64,000 nucleotides of DNA from Candidatus Caccoplasma merdavium (GCA_018715595.1 DVLI01000017.1:1-64000); one strand, 5' to 3'. Shown: positions 50,385-61,230, counted from the first letter of the stretch. Notes: generated by a model not told the origin, from the letters alone. A program made the numbers and translations.

Positions 50385-52805
50385 ATGCGAAGTATTATGA
50401 AAAAATGGACTAATCTATTAGCCTCAGCACTTCTGCTATTCTTCTTTTCCTGTAATGAAATGGACAAGTACTATGACAACGATCGTCATTCTACCTCTGT
50501 TTCAGTAGGAAATGCTTGGGATTATCTGGAAAGTAGAGGCAATTTTACCAATTTCTTGAGAGCTGCGCAACGAGCTGGCTATGAAGATTTGGTACGCGGA
50601 AAAGGTTTGGCTACGATTTTCGCCCCCGATGACGAAGCATTTGCCAAATATCTCAACCGCCACGGTTACTCTTCTGTCGAGGAGATACCTGTTGAAGAGT
50701 TGCAGAACATGGTGACTTACCACCTGCTCTATTACAGTTTCAAGTCTGATGACTTTATGGAGTATCGTCCCGAAGGTACGAATGTGGAAGACGACTGGAT
50801 CGGCCTTTACTATAAGTATCGTACCCGTAGCCGCGATGCGGCCGAGATGATTTCCGACCCCTCTCGCGACGGTGCTCTTGTGAAGGTGTTCCACCAGGAA
50901 AAATATATTCCGGTGTTCACACCCAACCTCTTCAACTATTACAACAACAATGGTTCGAGCGGTTCGAGCGGTACGGCCAATTATAACTATTTCTTCTCCG
51001 AATATGGCGACAATTTGTGGCAAGGCGACTCGTGGGCTCCCGGTGCCGAACCTTATTTCAGAGTGGCCAATGCCGGTGTGAAAGAGTATGAAATTATTAC
51101 CGACAACGGTTATCTCTATGTGGTAGATGATGTGGTGGAGCCCCTCAAAACCATGTACCAGACGCTTGCTGCCGATGACAAGTATTCTATTGTCACCCAC
51201 ATCTATGACCGTTTCAAATCGCTCAATTACGACGAAGTCCTCTCGATGAACTATAACAACCGCGACTCCGCATTTGTTTACAAGCACAATGGTCTCTCGT
51301 CCATTGCTTACGAACGTGTGGGCGTTTCGGTTATAGACGGTAATACCGAGGCCGAGTCTTATTATCTTGGTCCGTTGGCTTTGGGCTCTTATACGTTGTT
51401 TGCCCCCCAGAACGAAGCCATGCAGGCATTCTACGATAAATATTGGGCTCCCTATTACGGTGCCGATAATTGGGACTCGGTGCGTTTCACCCCGCTTTAT
51501 GTGCTCATGAGCGAGTTGGAAGCCCGCCACCGTCTCCTTGGCCAGGCCGGCCCGCTGCTCCCCAGCGAAATCACGGCAGGCAACGCCGTCACCAATGCCA
51601 GCAACACGCGTGTCACCATCAGTCCCAGCGATGTTCAGGACCGCTACCTTTGCTCCAACGGTATCGTTTATGGTGTGAGCGACTTGGTTTCTGTTCCCCA
51701 ATACTTCTATTATGTAACGGCTCCCGCTTTTGTGAATCCCAAGTACAACATGTTCATGTTGCTCATGGCCAAGTCGGGTGTAATCGACCTTTACACGGCA
51801 GCCAACCAGTTCCATGCATTCTATCCCACACAGGAGATGTTGGAAAACACGCAAGTCGGAGGCGAGAATCTTATCTATGAGAACACCAACCCCAACGTGT
51901 ATGGTGCCGAAGATGTGATTATCTCCGACGGTGAAGGCGGTACCGTTTCGTTGAGCATGGCTCATTCGGCAAACATCGTCCGCAACCAGATTGCCGACAA
52001 CATGATAGAGATACCCAATACCGACGACCGGATTTATTACCTCACCAGCGGTTCGTTCAATTACCTCTTCTCTCACGAAGACACCATCTATTCGACCACT
52101 ACTTACAACACCCGGTACGGTCTGCATGGCGATATTCAACGCTCGGCCGTTACCTTCACGGAAATGCCCGGACTCGACGTGCGCAACGGACATGTCTATG
52201 CCCTCGAAGGCGGAAGCCTCGCATCGGCGTTGCTCCCCGAATCGCGCACTTTCCAATCCCTTGCCGTGATCGAAGCCCAAGTGCCTTGGGAGTTCAAGGA
52301 AACCGCCCATGGCACACGTAACTTCTACCAGTCGGGTATCCTTTCGTCTTTGAGCGATTCGACTGAAAACGTCGAAGTATTCATTGCCATGGAGGCCGAA
52401 GGCAGTGGCGATGGCGACCTGCCCCGCTACATCGTGCTTGCTCCCAACAACCAAGCTGTGCAGAGCGCTTATGACGATGGTTTCATTTCGGCCCGCGGTA
52501 GCAAGAACTTCAAAGGTTATATGCCCAACCTCTTTATCTCGGTCGAAAGAAGCCGCTTGCTCGACTATCCCATGCCCGGTGACGGTCAAGGCACGCGCAC
52601 GCTCTACTCTTTCAACCCGAAAGGAGAGGGGGGCGAGTTCACCTCGGTCCAAATCTCGGATATGGGCTCGTATTTGCAAATTACCGACACCAAAGGCCGC
52701 ACGGCGCGGGTAGTCAACTCCTTCCCGTATATCTATAACGATTGCGCCGTGTATATTATCGACAATTACCTCGACTTCGGTGATGGAACTTACGTTGTGG
52801 AATAA
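50385..52805 (+). CDS. Fasciclin-domain surface lipoprotein upstream of SusC
   Basis: An 806-residue lipoprotein (lipobox FFFSC; translation may start at the second ATG, 50397, MKKWTNLLAS). It contains at least two fasciclin (FAS1) domains, recognised by GLATIFAPDDEAFAKYL (about residues 75-91) and GSYTLFAPQNEAMQAFY (about 331-347), and YLYVVDDVVEP-type strand ends. The C-terminal 250 residues are beta-rich and unassigned. FAS1 domains mediate carbohydrate or protein contacts. Its place immediately before SusC (6-nt gap) suggests a surface glycan-binding protein in the role usually filled by SusE/SusF-type proteins. Confidence 0.8.
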   Translation: MRSIMKKWTNLLASALLLFFFSCNEMDKYYDNDRHSTSVSVGNAWDYLESRGNFTNFLRAAQRAGYEDLVRGKGLATIFAPDDEAFAKYLNRHGYSSVEEIPVEELQNMVTYHLLYYSFKSDDFMEYRPEGTNVEDDWIGLYYKYRTRSRDAAEMISDPSRDGALVKVFHQEKYIPVFTPNLFNYYNNNGSSGSSGTANYNYFFSEYGDNLWQGDSWAPGAEPYFRVANAGVKEYEIITDNGYLYVVDDVVEPLKTMYQTLAADDKYSIVTHIYDRFKSLNYDEVLSMNYNNRDSAFVYKHNGLSSIAYERVGVSVIDGNTEAESYYLGPLALGSYTLFAPQNEAMQAFYDKYWAPYYGADNWDSVRFTPLYVLMSELEARHRLLGQAGPLLPSEITAGNAVTNASNTRVTISPSDVQDRYLCSNGIVYGVSDLVSVPQYFYYVTAPAFVNPKYNMFMLLMAKSGVIDLYTAANQFHAFYPTQEMLENTQVGGENLIYENTNPNVYGAEDVIISDGEGGTVSLSMAHSANIVRNQIADNMIEIPNTDDRIYYLTSGSFNYLFSHEDTIYSTTTYNTRYGLHGDIQRSAVTFTEMPGLDVRNGHVYALEGGSLASALLPESRTFQSLAVIEAQVPWEFKETAHGTRNFYQSGILSSLSDSTENVEVFIAMEAEGSGDGDLPRYIVLAPNNQAVQSAYDDGFISARGSKNFKGYMPNLFISVERSRLLDYPMPGDGQGTRTLYSFNPKGEGGEFTSVQISDMGSYLQITDTKGRTARVVNSFPYIYNDCAVYIIDNYLDFGDGTYVVE

Positions 52806-52811
52806 TAAAAT

Positions 52812-55800
52812 ATGATATACACTATGAAAATAACACGGAAAATATACCTTTTGCTGCTCGCGTTTGTGGTATCACAGGCTATGGCGGCGCAGACGGTTTT
52901 GACCGGTAAGGTATTGGAGAAAGCTTCGGGCGAACCTCTTGCCGGTGCCAGCGTTTTTGTCCAGAACAAGGACGAACGTACTTTGGCCAGCGTGCTTGTC
53001 GATGCCAATGGCGAGTACCGTATCAGAATTCCCGATGAGCAAGACCTTGTCATCAACTTCTCGTTCATCGGTATGCAGACCTACACGGTGAAGTACACCG
53101 GACAAAAAGTCCTGAATGCTTCCTTGACCGAAGAAAGCCGCACCCTCGACGAGGTGAGCGTTTCGGCACAGCGCGTGCAACGTAACCAGATGGGTCTTAC
53201 CCCGCGTGAAGAACTTGGTGCCGTGCAGCGCATGAGCATGGAAGGTCTTGAAACCGCTCCTGTGACCTCGGTGGCCGAGGCCCTGCAAGGTGCCCTCTCC
53301 AACGTCGACATCGTGACCGGTGCCGACCCCGGTTCCAACAGTACCATTCGCATTCGTGGTACCCAGACCCTCAACGGTAATGCCGACCCCCTCATCGTGG
53401 TCGACGGGGTGCCCTATCCCGTTGAAGTAGACGACGACTTCGATTTCGCTTCGGCTTCGACCGATGATTACTCCAACCTCCTCGATATCTCGCCTGCCGA
53501 CATCGAATCGATCGAAGTGTTGAAAGATGCCCAGGCTACCGCCATGTGGGGTACCAAAGGTGCCAACGGTGTGCTTGTCATCAATACCAAGAAAGGTGCC
53601 AAAGGCAAGATTACCTTCTCGTTCAATACCAGCGCCGAGGTGCGCAAAGAGGCCAGCACTTATCCGCTCCTCAATGCCGCACAATATGTCTCCATGGTGC
53701 AAGACGCCCTTTGGAACTCCATCAACGACGTGGGTTACACCGAAGGTATGAACGAGTATTTGCCTCTCATCAATTCCGATGAAATCAACTTCAACCCCGC
53801 TTCGCTTGTATTCAACGAATACAACGTCGATACCAACTGGCTCGACGAGGTTTCCCGCATCGGTTACAATACCGACAACACCTTCTCCATGTCGGGTGGT
53901 GGTGACAAAGCTACCTACCGCCTCTCGCTCGGTTACCTCAAAGAGACCGGTACCACCGTCGGAACCGACCTCCAGCGTTTCTCGACCCGTTTCAACATGC
54001 ACTATGCATTCTCCAAGAAGTTGGACATCACCTCCGATTTCTCTTTCACCTATAATATCCGTAATTCCAGCTGGTCTGAGAAAGTGAATAATAAAGAACC
54101 GTCTGCCCCCCGTAGCATCGCCATCACCAAGATGCCCCAAGAGAGCCCCTATGTGATGACCGAAGACGGTTCGGCTCGTACCGATACCTATTTCACTCCC
54201 TACGATGATTTCGGCATGACGTTCGAGGACAATCGCAATTACAACCCCGTAGCCATGGTGAATGAAGCGGTGAACCGCTTGGATTCTTACCAGACACGTC
54301 TCACCTTCCAGCTCCACTATGAGCTTCTCCCCGTGCTCCACTATTACGGTACCGTGGCTCTCACGGCCAATAACAAGCGCACCAAGAAATATATCCCCAA
54401 CGAGGTGACCGGTGTGCCTTGGGTGAGCACCACCGACTATGCCTTGGCCAACGACTGGTATAACCGCGCTTCTGACGTGACCAGCGACCAGCTCTACCTC
54501 TATACCGAGAACCGTCTCGTGTATATGCAGACTTTCAACGAGATACACCGTATCGTTGCTTCGGGTATCCTGCAAATCGAGCAGACTGCCGAGACCGGTT
54601 ATGGTGCACAGACGGCCGGTAACGCATCTTATTACCTTTCCGACCCCTCGACCGGAGGTTACATCGTCGGCCTCAGCAGCAGTGAAGCCACCCGTCGCAG
54701 CTTGTTGTCGAACTTCTCGGCACAGTATAACCTTTTCGACCGTTACATGTTCAACGCCACCTTCCAAGTCGAAGGTTCTTCGGCTCTTCCCAGCCACACC
54801 CGTTGGGGCATCTTCCCCACATTCGGTATCGGTTGGCAGTTGGGCGACGAGCCGTTCATGATGAATCAGGAGTTTATCTCTCTCTGCAAGTTGCGTCTCA
54901 GCTGGGGTCAGACCGGTAACGCCCCTTCGGGCACCTCTCCCTATGTCGGTACGTTCAGTGCCAACTCGTCGGGTTACCTCAACATGTCTTCCATCTATCC
55001 TTCGCGCGTGCAACTCGACAACATCGACTGGGAGGTTGTCGACAAGTGGAATGCCGGTATCGACCTCGGTATCCTCAACGACAAGATACTCTTCACGGTC
55101 GACCTCTATAAGAACGTCACCAACAACTTGTTGCAGAAAGGTATGAAGTTGCCTACCTCTACCGGTTTCAGCAAACTCGAATGGTTCAACTCCGGTAAGA
55201 TGACCAACCGCGGTTGGGAGTTCCGCGTCGACCTCAACGACATCGTGAAGACCAAGGACTGGCGTTTCACTTTCTCGTTCAACATCTCGCAAAACGAGAA
55301 CAAGGTCAACGAGTTCCCCTCGAACCTCGACATGGAAACCTACGAGTTCGACAACGGTAATTATGCCTACCTCATCATGGCCGGCAACCCCCTCGGTTCG
55401 TTCTACGGCTACCGATACAAAGGCGTTTACCAGAATGTGGAAGACACCTATGCCCGCGACCTCAATGGCAATACCATCTATGACATCGACGGCAAGCCCG
55501 TAATCATGTCCAACGGTACCCAGCAGGTTTACCCCGGCGATGCCAAGTATGAAGATATCAATGGTGACGGTGTCATTGACGTTAACGATGTCGTTTACCT
55601 CGGCAATTACAGCCCGAAACTCATCGGCGGTTTCAATTTCCGTCTCTCTTACAAGAACTGGCAACTCTCGGCCAACTTCCAGGGCCGTGTCGGTCAGAAG
55701 GTATTCAACCAGACACGCCTCAACTCCGAGCAGATGCGCGGAAACAACAACCAAAGTACCGCTACGCTGCGCCGTTGGCGTAACGAGGGTGATATTACCG

Positions 55801-56120
55801 ATATGCCCCGTGCACTCTACGGCCGTGGTTACAACTCGCTCGGTTCTGACCGCTACATCGAAGATGCTTCGTTCTTGCGTATGAAGACTCTCACGTTGAA
55901 ATATTCGTTCCCGAAAAACCTCACACGCAAAATGCACCTTTCGGCTTTTGACCTCTACGTAACCGCTTACGACCTCCTTACTTTCACCAAGTACTCCGGA
56001 CAAGATCCCGAGGTGGGTGAAAAGAAAATCGACGACAGCGGTATTATCCGCCTGGCTGTCGATGGTGCGTCGACGCCCAAACCTATCCGTGTGAAATTTG
56101 GTATTAACCTCCGATTCTAA
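52812..56120 (+). CDS. SusC-like TonB-dependent outer-membrane transporter
   Basis: A 1102-residue SusC-type transporter (an internal ATG at 52824, MKITRKIYLLLL, may be the true start). Signal peptide, then a CarboxypepD_reg-like domain (about 28-110, VLTGKVLEKASGEPLAGASV), TonB box region LDEVSVSAQ (about 113-121), plug domain with IRIRGTQTLNGNADPLIVVDG in part (about 178-198) and NIDWEVVDKWNAGIDLG-type strands in the 22-strand barrel. It ends RVKFGINLRF, the usual outer-membrane C-terminal signature with terminal Phe. With the SusD 12 nt downstream it forms the TonB-powered import pore for pectic oligosaccharides. Confidence 0.95.
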   Translation: MIYTMKITRKIYLLLLAFVVSQAMAAQTVLTGKVLEKASGEPLAGASVFVQNKDERTLASVLVDANGEYRIRIPDEQDLVINFSFIGMQTYTVKYTGQKVLNASLTEESRTLDEVSVSAQRVQRNQMGLTPREELGAVQRMSMEGLETAPVTSVAEALQGALSNVDIVTGADPGSNSTIRIRGTQTLNGNADPLIVVDGVPYPVEVDDDFDFASASTDDYSNLLDISPADIESIEVLKDAQATAMWGTKGANGVLVINTKKGAKGKITFSFNTSAEVRKEASTYPLLNAAQYVSMVQDALWNSINDVGYTEGMNEYLPLINSDEINFNPASLVFNEYNVDTNWLDEVSRIGYNTDNTFSMSGGGDKATYRLSLGYLKETGTTVGTDLQRFSTRFNMHYAFSKKLDITSDFSFTYNIRNSSWSEKVNNKEPSAPRSIAITKMPQESPYVMTEDGSARTDTYFTPYDDFGMTFEDNRNYNPVAMVNEAVNRLDSYQTRLTFQLHYELLPVLHYYGTVALTANNKRTKKYIPNEVTGVPWVSTTDYALANDWYNRASDVTSDQLYLYTENRLVYMQTFNEIHRIVASGILQIEQTAETGYGAQTAGNASYYLSDPSTGGYIVGLSSSEATRRSLLSNFSAQYNLFDRYMFNATFQVEGSSALPSHTRWGIFPTFGIGWQLGDEPFMMNQEFISLCKLRLSWGQTGNAPSGTSPYVGTFSANSSGYLNMSSIYPSRVQLDNIDWEVVDKWNAGIDLGILNDKILFTVDLYKNVTNNLLQKGMKLPTSTGFSKLEWFNSGKMTNRGWEFRVDLNDIVKTKDWRFTFSFNISQNENKVNEFPSNLDMETYEFDNGNYAYLIMAGNPLGSFYGYRYKGVYQNVEDTYARDLNGNTIYDIDGKPVIMSNGTQQVYPGDAKYEDINGDGVIDVNDVVYLGNYSPKLIGGFNFRLSYKNWQLSANFQGRVGQKVFNQTRLNSEQMRGNNNQSTATLRRWRNEGDITDMPRALYGRGYNSLGSDRYIEDASFLRMKTLTLKYSFPKNLTRKMHLSAFDLYVTAYDLLTFTKYSGQDPEVGEKKIDDSGIIRLAVDGASTPKPIRVKFGINLRF

Positions 56121-56132
56121 CAATTTACCGAT

Positions 56133-57689
56133 ATGAAGAAGACACACATATATTTACTTGCGTCCGTTCTTACTTTCTCGGCTGTGTCGTGCGAAGACTG
56201 GATGAATGTCGACCCTGCCGGCCAACAGAACGCGACCAATTACTGGGCTAACGCCGGTGAGGTGGAAGCCGTCCTCGGTACAGCCTACCGCAACATGCGT
56301 ACGGCTGTGACCAATCGCACCTATATCAATTGGGGCGAGATGCGCGGCAACGGTCTCGGCGTGCTCGAAACCAGTGCTTATGATATCCGTACGGGCGATA
56401 TTCTGCCCTCGAACTCCCTTTGCAAGTGGGCCGACCTTTATAACGTTATCGGCATGGCCAACTCCGTTATCGACTATGCCCCCACTGTTGTGGAGAAAGA
56501 CGCCTCTTTTACCGAAGGCGAGATGCGTTCCATTGTGGCCGAAGCACATTTCTTGCGTGCTCTCAGTTACTTGACTCTTGTGCGCACTTTCAAAGATGTG
56601 CCCTATGTCACCCACTCTTACGTGACCGATGATGCCGATTTCTGGCTTCCCAAGACCGACGGTGATTCCATTCTCCGTGCGGAGTTGGCTCTCATGCAGC
56701 CCTATCTCGAAAACGCCCGCGAATTTTTCCCCGACGAGACCGACAACAAGGGCCGTGCCACACGCTGGGCTCTCTATACCGTGATGGCCGACATGTATCT
56801 GTGGCTTAGTGCTTCGGACTATGATAGCGGCAATTCGGCCACCGACTTGCAGAATTGCATCGATTGTTGCGATGCCGTTATCAATTCGGGCCGCGTGGGT
56901 CTTATCGACGGTTCGCTCTGGTTTACCAATTTCTTCCCCGGTAACAGCAACGAGAGCATTTTCGAGCTGCAATTCTCCAATCCTCTTGCACAGACCAACT
57001 CGTTTATGTCGTGGTTTGGCGGTACCGATGAAGCCCTTACGGCCTCTTCGGGTCAGTATTACTACGTAAGCACCGTCAGTCTCTTCCGTTTTGTCTCATG
57101 GCTCACTCCCGGTGATGTGCGTGGCGATGGTGCCTCGTATGCCTCTACCACTTCGACCGTTCCCCAATCAACCGTATGGAAGTATTATGGTAGTGATACA
57201 CAGAATACGGCTCGTAACGATACAGAGAACGACCAGAACTGGATTATCTATCGTTTGGCCGAAGTATATCTCATGAAGGCCGAGGCTCTTGCTTTGCAAG
57301 GTGACCTTGACGGTGCACTTGCCGCTCTTAACGAAGTACGTGAGCGTGGCGGCAGCGAAGCCCTCGAAAGAGCACAATACGGTAGCAAATATGCCGTTAT
57401 CCAAGCCATCATCAACGAGCGCAGTATAGAGTTCCTTGGAGAAGCCAAGAACTGGTATGACCTCCTGCGCACCGGATTGCGTTATCAGGATCCCGAATTC
57501 GGTACGCTTTATCAGCAACTCTTCTTCGACGAGACTGTCAACGGACTCCCGTCGGTGTCGGCTGCCCTTGTTCGTTCCAAGTTGAGACGCAACATCCCTT
57601 ACTCGTGGTATCTGCCTATCCATACCGATGAATTGGCTGCCAACCCCAGTTTGGTACAAAATCCGGCTTATGCTAACTTAGGTGAATAA
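56133..57689 (+). CDS. SusD-like surface glycan-binding lipoprotein
   Basis: A 518-residue lipoprotein (lipobox SAVSC, Cys about residue 20) with the SusD/RagB fold. N-terminal TPR-containing part has NYWANAGEVEAVLGTAYRNM in part (about 37), the SusD region YNVIGMANSVIDYAP (about 103) and EAHFLRALSYLTLVRTFKDVPYVTH in part (about 137). The C-terminal RagB block is NWIIYRLAEVYLMKAEAL (about 370-387) and INERSIEFLGEAKNWYDLLRTG in part (about 428). It acts as the lid of the SusC channel and binds the glycan. The gene is 12 nt behind SusC and 8 nt before a fasciclin lipoprotein, indicating one operon. Confidence 0.95.
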   Translation: MKKTHIYLLASVLTFSAVSCEDWMNVDPAGQQNATNYWANAGEVEAVLGTAYRNMRTAVTNRTYINWGEMRGNGLGVLETSAYDIRTGDILPSNSLCKWADLYNVIGMANSVIDYAPTVVEKDASFTEGEMRSIVAEAHFLRALSYLTLVRTFKDVPYVTHSYVTDDADFWLPKTDGDSILRAELALMQPYLENAREFFPDETDNKGRATRWALYTVMADMYLWLSASDYDSGNSATDLQNCIDCCDAVINSGRVGLIDGSLWFTNFFPGNSNESIFELQFSNPLAQTNSFMSWFGGTDEALTASSGQYYYVSTVSLFRFVSWLTPGDVRGDGASYASTTSTVPQSTVWKYYGSDTQNTARNDTENDQNWIIYRLAEVYLMKAEALALQGDLDGALAALNEVRERGGSEALERAQYGSKYAVIQAIINERSIEFLGEAKNWYDLLRTGLRYQDPEFGTLYQQLFFDETVNGLPSVSAALVRSKLRRNIPYSWYLPIHTDELAANPSLVQNPAYANLGE

Positions 57690-57697
57690 TCATAGAA

Positions 57698-59359
57698 ATG
57701 CAATATCTTATGAAACATAAAATTTTATATTTGTGCGTAGCTGTGGCGGCGATGTTCTCGGCCTGCGGCGACGACCTCGAAGACTCGACGTTCTCGATTA
57801 CCGAGGAAGTTCCTGCCGCCACCTGGTTGCAAGAGAACGGATATACCCAGTGGGTGGCCCTTCTCAACCACACCAATATGTTCAGTACCATCAACCTCAA
57901 TGTGGGTGACTACACCTTGTTCGTGCCCGACAACGAGGCTGTAAACAAGTACCTCGCCGCCAACGGTTACGGTTCGGTGCAGGATATCGACCCCGCTTAC
58001 GGCCAGTATCTGGTGAAATACCACACCATAGCCGGTAACCAATACAGCCAGGTCGATTTCTCCAACGACGTTTTGCCCGACACCACGGCCACCGGCGACC
58101 GCCTCTCGGTGACTTTCAATGAGAATGGCGATTACTTCGTCAACGAAGAAGCCCAAATCACTTCGTTCGACATCGCGACGACCAATGCCACCGTGTTTAT
58201 CATGAACGGCGTGCTTACTCCCATTACCGAGTACATCTATGACCGTCTCGAAGACAATGCCGATTGGAGCCTCTTCAAGGAGTTGCTCGATGCTACCGGC
58301 CTCAGCCCGCTCGTGTCGTCGACTTCCGGCCGTGCTGCCTCCTACACCTGTCTCGTGGTTCCCAATAGCGTATTCGACGCTTCCGCCATCAGCAGCCTTG
58401 CGGCCTTGGCCGATACCCTCGATGCCGGGCAGAATACCGCAGCATGGAAAGAAACCGAAAACCCCATGTACCGTTATGCTGCTTATCATTTGATTTCGTC
58501 GTCACATGCTACCGGTAGCATCGTTGTTGCAGATACCGCTTCGTCGACCAGTGCCGCCACCGTGCTTGCCACCCTTGCCGAGGCTTCCTACATCGAATTC
58601 CAGGATATCGACGGCCAACTCTACATCAATTATGATACCCTCACTCAAACGGGTGCAACCTGGGGCGAAGTAACCGACCTTGTGTGCCGCAACGGTGTAA
58701 TTCACGAAGTCTCGACCCCGCTTTACATCAAGGCTCCTACCAACGTGCCCACGACTACTTTCGAAGTGACCGACTTCTCGATTCTTGAAACCGAAATCTC
58801 GGAATACCGTCTCGGTTCGCTTACCGCTGAGTATGTCGAAGACCTGTCGGATTTGCGTGAAAAGTACGGCTCCGGTTTCTGCTACGACTGGACCAGCTAC
58901 TTGTCGTCGAGCGGCTTCAGATGCGTCTCGTATTATGTGGGGACATCGACCGATACCGTGGGACTTTATTTCACCAACCATGATGCCCTGTTGCTCAATC
59001 TCGGACAATATGGTTACATCGATATGCAGACCCCGAGTCTTGTGGCCGACTCTACTACCTATTCGGTAGGTCTCAGCTTCTACAACACGGCAGCCTCTTC
59101 GGCTTCGGGACGTTTCACCGTTTACATCGACGATGTGGAAGTGGGCTCGCTGACCACCCAGGGCGGTACGGCTCCCGAACGTTTCAAAGATGTCTCTCCC
59201 AAACCCGAAGAATGGGTGGCCATTCCCGATGCCGATAATGGTGAGTATATTGTGGGCGAAGTGACCTTTGCCACCACCGGCCGCCATACCTTGCGCATTG
59301 AAGACAACGAAGGTTCTACGCTTTATCTCGATTATGTTCTGTTCACTCCTAAAAAATAA
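57698..59359 (+). CDS. Fasciclin-domain lipoprotein with C-terminal sugar-binding-like domain
   Basis: A 553-residue lipoprotein (lipobox MFSAC; MKHKILYLC at 57710 is an alternative start). The first FAS1 domain contains GDYTLFVPDNEAVNKYL (about residues 68-84), followed by NATVFIMNGVLTPI. A second FAS1 starts around residue 190 (YTCLVVPNSVFDASA near 221). The last 170 residues form a jelly-roll-like domain, with GFRCVSYYVGTSTDTVGLYF in part and GRHTLRIEDNEGSTLYLDYVLF near the end, a pattern shared by carbohydrate-binding modules. It is likely a surface glycan-binding protein working with the SusC/SusD pair, 8 nt behind SusD and 5 nt before the next fasciclin gene. Confidence 0.78.
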   Translation: MQYLMKHKILYLCVAVAAMFSACGDDLEDSTFSITEEVPAATWLQENGYTQWVALLNHTNMFSTINLNVGDYTLFVPDNEAVNKYLAANGYGSVQDIDPAYGQYLVKYHTIAGNQYSQVDFSNDVLPDTTATGDRLSVTFNENGDYFVNEEAQITSFDIATTNATVFIMNGVLTPITEYIYDRLEDNADWSLFKELLDATGLSPLVSSTSGRAASYTCLVVPNSVFDASAISSLAALADTLDAGQNTAAWKETENPMYRYAAYHLISSSHATGSIVVADTASSTSAATVLATLAEASYIEFQDIDGQLYINYDTLTQTGATWGEVTDLVCRNGVIHEVSTPLYIKAPTNVPTTTFEVTDFSILETEISEYRLGSLTAEYVEDLSDLREKYGSGFCYDWTSYLSSSGFRCVSYYVGTSTDTVGLYFTNHDALLLNLGQYGYIDMQTPSLVADSTTYSVGLSFYNTAASSASGRFTVYIDDVEVGSLTTQGGTAPERFKDVSPKPEEWVAIPDADNGEYIVGEVTFATTGRHTLRIEDNEGSTLYLDYVLFTPKK

Positions 59360-59364
59360 AAGCA

Positions 59365-61230
59365 ATGAGAATTATGAAAAAAGCTGCATTCATTCTTTCG
59401 CTTGCCGTCTGCGCCCTTTGGGCTTGCAACGACAATTGGGATGATTACTACAAAGGATCATCTTCCACTGGGAGTGTCGATACGGCTACCACGGTGCTTG
59501 ACTGCTCCCTCATAGAATTTTTCCAAACCCATGACGAGTATGCCGATTTCTATAAGCTCCTCCAAGACGTGGGAGCGATGTCATCGCTCGAAGCCGACCA
59601 GGAACTTACTGTCTGGGCTGTTGATAACCAAGGCGTGCAAACAGCCATGACCGACGGCTCGTCGCTGGTAGATTTGAACCTCGATACCACCCGTGTGTTG
59701 TATCATGTCAACTACCTCTCGTTCAACCGCAACCAGTTCAAAGACGGCGCCCGCCTCAAAACGCTCAACGGCATCTACATTCAGATTGCCGTCGACGAGC
59801 AGGGCGAGATATATGCCAACGACGCCAAAGTGGTGAAAACTTACCGCATGAACAACGGCGTGGTGCATGTCATCGACCACATGATGTCGGCCCGTATGAA
59901 CCTCTATGCCTACATCGAGCAACTCTCTGACGAGTATAGCATGTATCGCGACTCGATTATCCTCAAGGCCAGTGTCGAGCAATTCTCGCCCGAGAGCTCT
60001 ACGCCCATCGGTGTCGATATGACAGGTAATACCCTCTACGATTCAGTGTTCGTTGTCTACAACCCCTTGTTCGATACCGTACGGATCAATTCCGAGTTCC
60101 AGCAATTCACCTGCTTCGTCCCCAGTGATGAAGTGATCCGTGACTGCTATCGCAAGATGAACGAGACTTGTCAGGCTATCGGTCGCCAGTTGGCCGAAAA
60201 TCCGCCTTATCCCGATTATCCGTATTTGGGTTCGGCCGAACTTTCTCTGGCCAATGAGTGGATAAAGAGAGCTACCATTTACAACGGAACCCTCTCGGCC
60301 GAAGAAGCCTCGCAAGACGATATCTACTCGGCTTATAACAAGCAGTGGAAAAATACCGACCGTGACGGCAATGCCGTGCAGGTCATCGATACCGAAAATC
60401 CCGTGGAACTCTCCAACGGTCGTGTTTACATGGTACAAGACCTGAAAATCCCCAACAACGTCATCATTACCCGTCTGAAACAATTCCTCTACCACTACGG
60501 CAAGATTGCTTCGGCCGACACGACCAACCTCTACTTCTGCATCCGCGGCGAAGTGCCCGACGGTTTAGGTCCCTCTCGCCAAGATGAAATTCCTTCGCTT
60601 GTGGTACAAGCCGGTTATGATTCTCCCGCATGGGCCGAACACGGACCTTATTCGCACTTCGAGGAGAATGACAAAGGTAATCCCTGTTATGTCGTTCTGC
60701 ACATTGCCAAGGACGAAGAAAGCACCGAGCCTTTCACCCTTTCTTTCACCCCGATAGTTCCTACTGGAATGAGTTCTGTGGCCCAGTATTTGATTCCGGC
60801 CGGCGAATATAACCTCCACTTGGGTAACCAAGCCTCGGGTAGCGGTGTGGGTAATGTCTATTTCGCAACGGCCGAGCTCGGCGAAAACGGTTATCCCTAT
60901 TTCGACCCCAACGATCCCAACTTTGCTACTGCTCCGGCAAGCAACGATTGTGACGTTGCTCTTAAAGGCAAGGGTTATGTTCGTGTCGGATCCAACATTA
61001 ACTTCTCGCTCGCTTCGCCGTGGAACTACGACCGGCGCGGTGGCGGCGGTATGGCACAGTATTCGAGCGGCAACTCCCGCTGGAATGAGAATGGAGGTCT
61101 GGTAGGTCCTGTTACCGTCGAAGGAGAACCCGGTACCATGCAATCGGTCCGCATCAAGATAGAACTTACCAGCGGTACCCGCATGCGTTTCTTCCACTGG
61201 TGCCTCGTTCCTACCGAGAATAATTATTGA
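59365..61230 (+). CDS. Fasciclin/DUF5108-like surface lipoprotein
   Basis: A 621-residue lipoprotein (lipobox LWAC; ATG at 59374 is an alternative start). FAS1-like features are weaker than in its neighbours: LTVWAVDNQGVQTAM (about residue 82) in place of the typical TLFAP, and VVHVIDHMMSAR (about 169). A second FAS1-like block has FTCFVPSDEVIRDCY (about 250). The C-terminal region (about 400-621) is beta-rich with a Gly-rich RRGGGGMAQYSSGNSRW segment, and may bind glycan. The architecture reminds me of proteins annotated DUF5108 beside fasciclin genes in other Bacteroidales loci. It is 5 nt behind the preceding gene and 20 nt before a second SusC. Confidence 0.72.
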   Translation: MRIMKKAAFILSLAVCALWACNDNWDDYYKGSSSTGSVDTATTVLDCSLIEFFQTHDEYADFYKLLQDVGAMSSLEADQELTVWAVDNQGVQTAMTDGSSLVDLNLDTTRVLYHVNYLSFNRNQFKDGARLKTLNGIYIQIAVDEQGEIYANDAKVVKTYRMNNGVVHVIDHMMSARMNLYAYIEQLSDEYSMYRDSIILKASVEQFSPESSTPIGVDMTGNTLYDSVFVVYNPLFDTVRINSEFQQFTCFVPSDEVIRDCYRKMNETCQAIGRQLAENPPYPDYPYLGSAELSLANEWIKRATIYNGTLSAEEASQDDIYSAYNKQWKNTDRDGNAVQVIDTENPVELSNGRVYMVQDLKIPNNVIITRLKQFLYHYGKIASADTTNLYFCIRGEVPDGLGPSRQDEIPSLVVQAGYDSPAWAEHGPYSHFEENDKGNPCYVVLHIAKDEESTEPFTLSFTPIVPTGMSSVAQYLIPAGEYNLHLGNQASGSGVGNVYFATAELGENGYPYFDPNDPNFATAPASNDCDVALKGKGYVRVGSNINFSLASPWNYDRRGGGGMAQYSSGNSRWNENGGLVGPVTVEGEPGTMQSVRIKIELTSGTRMRFFHWCLVPTENNY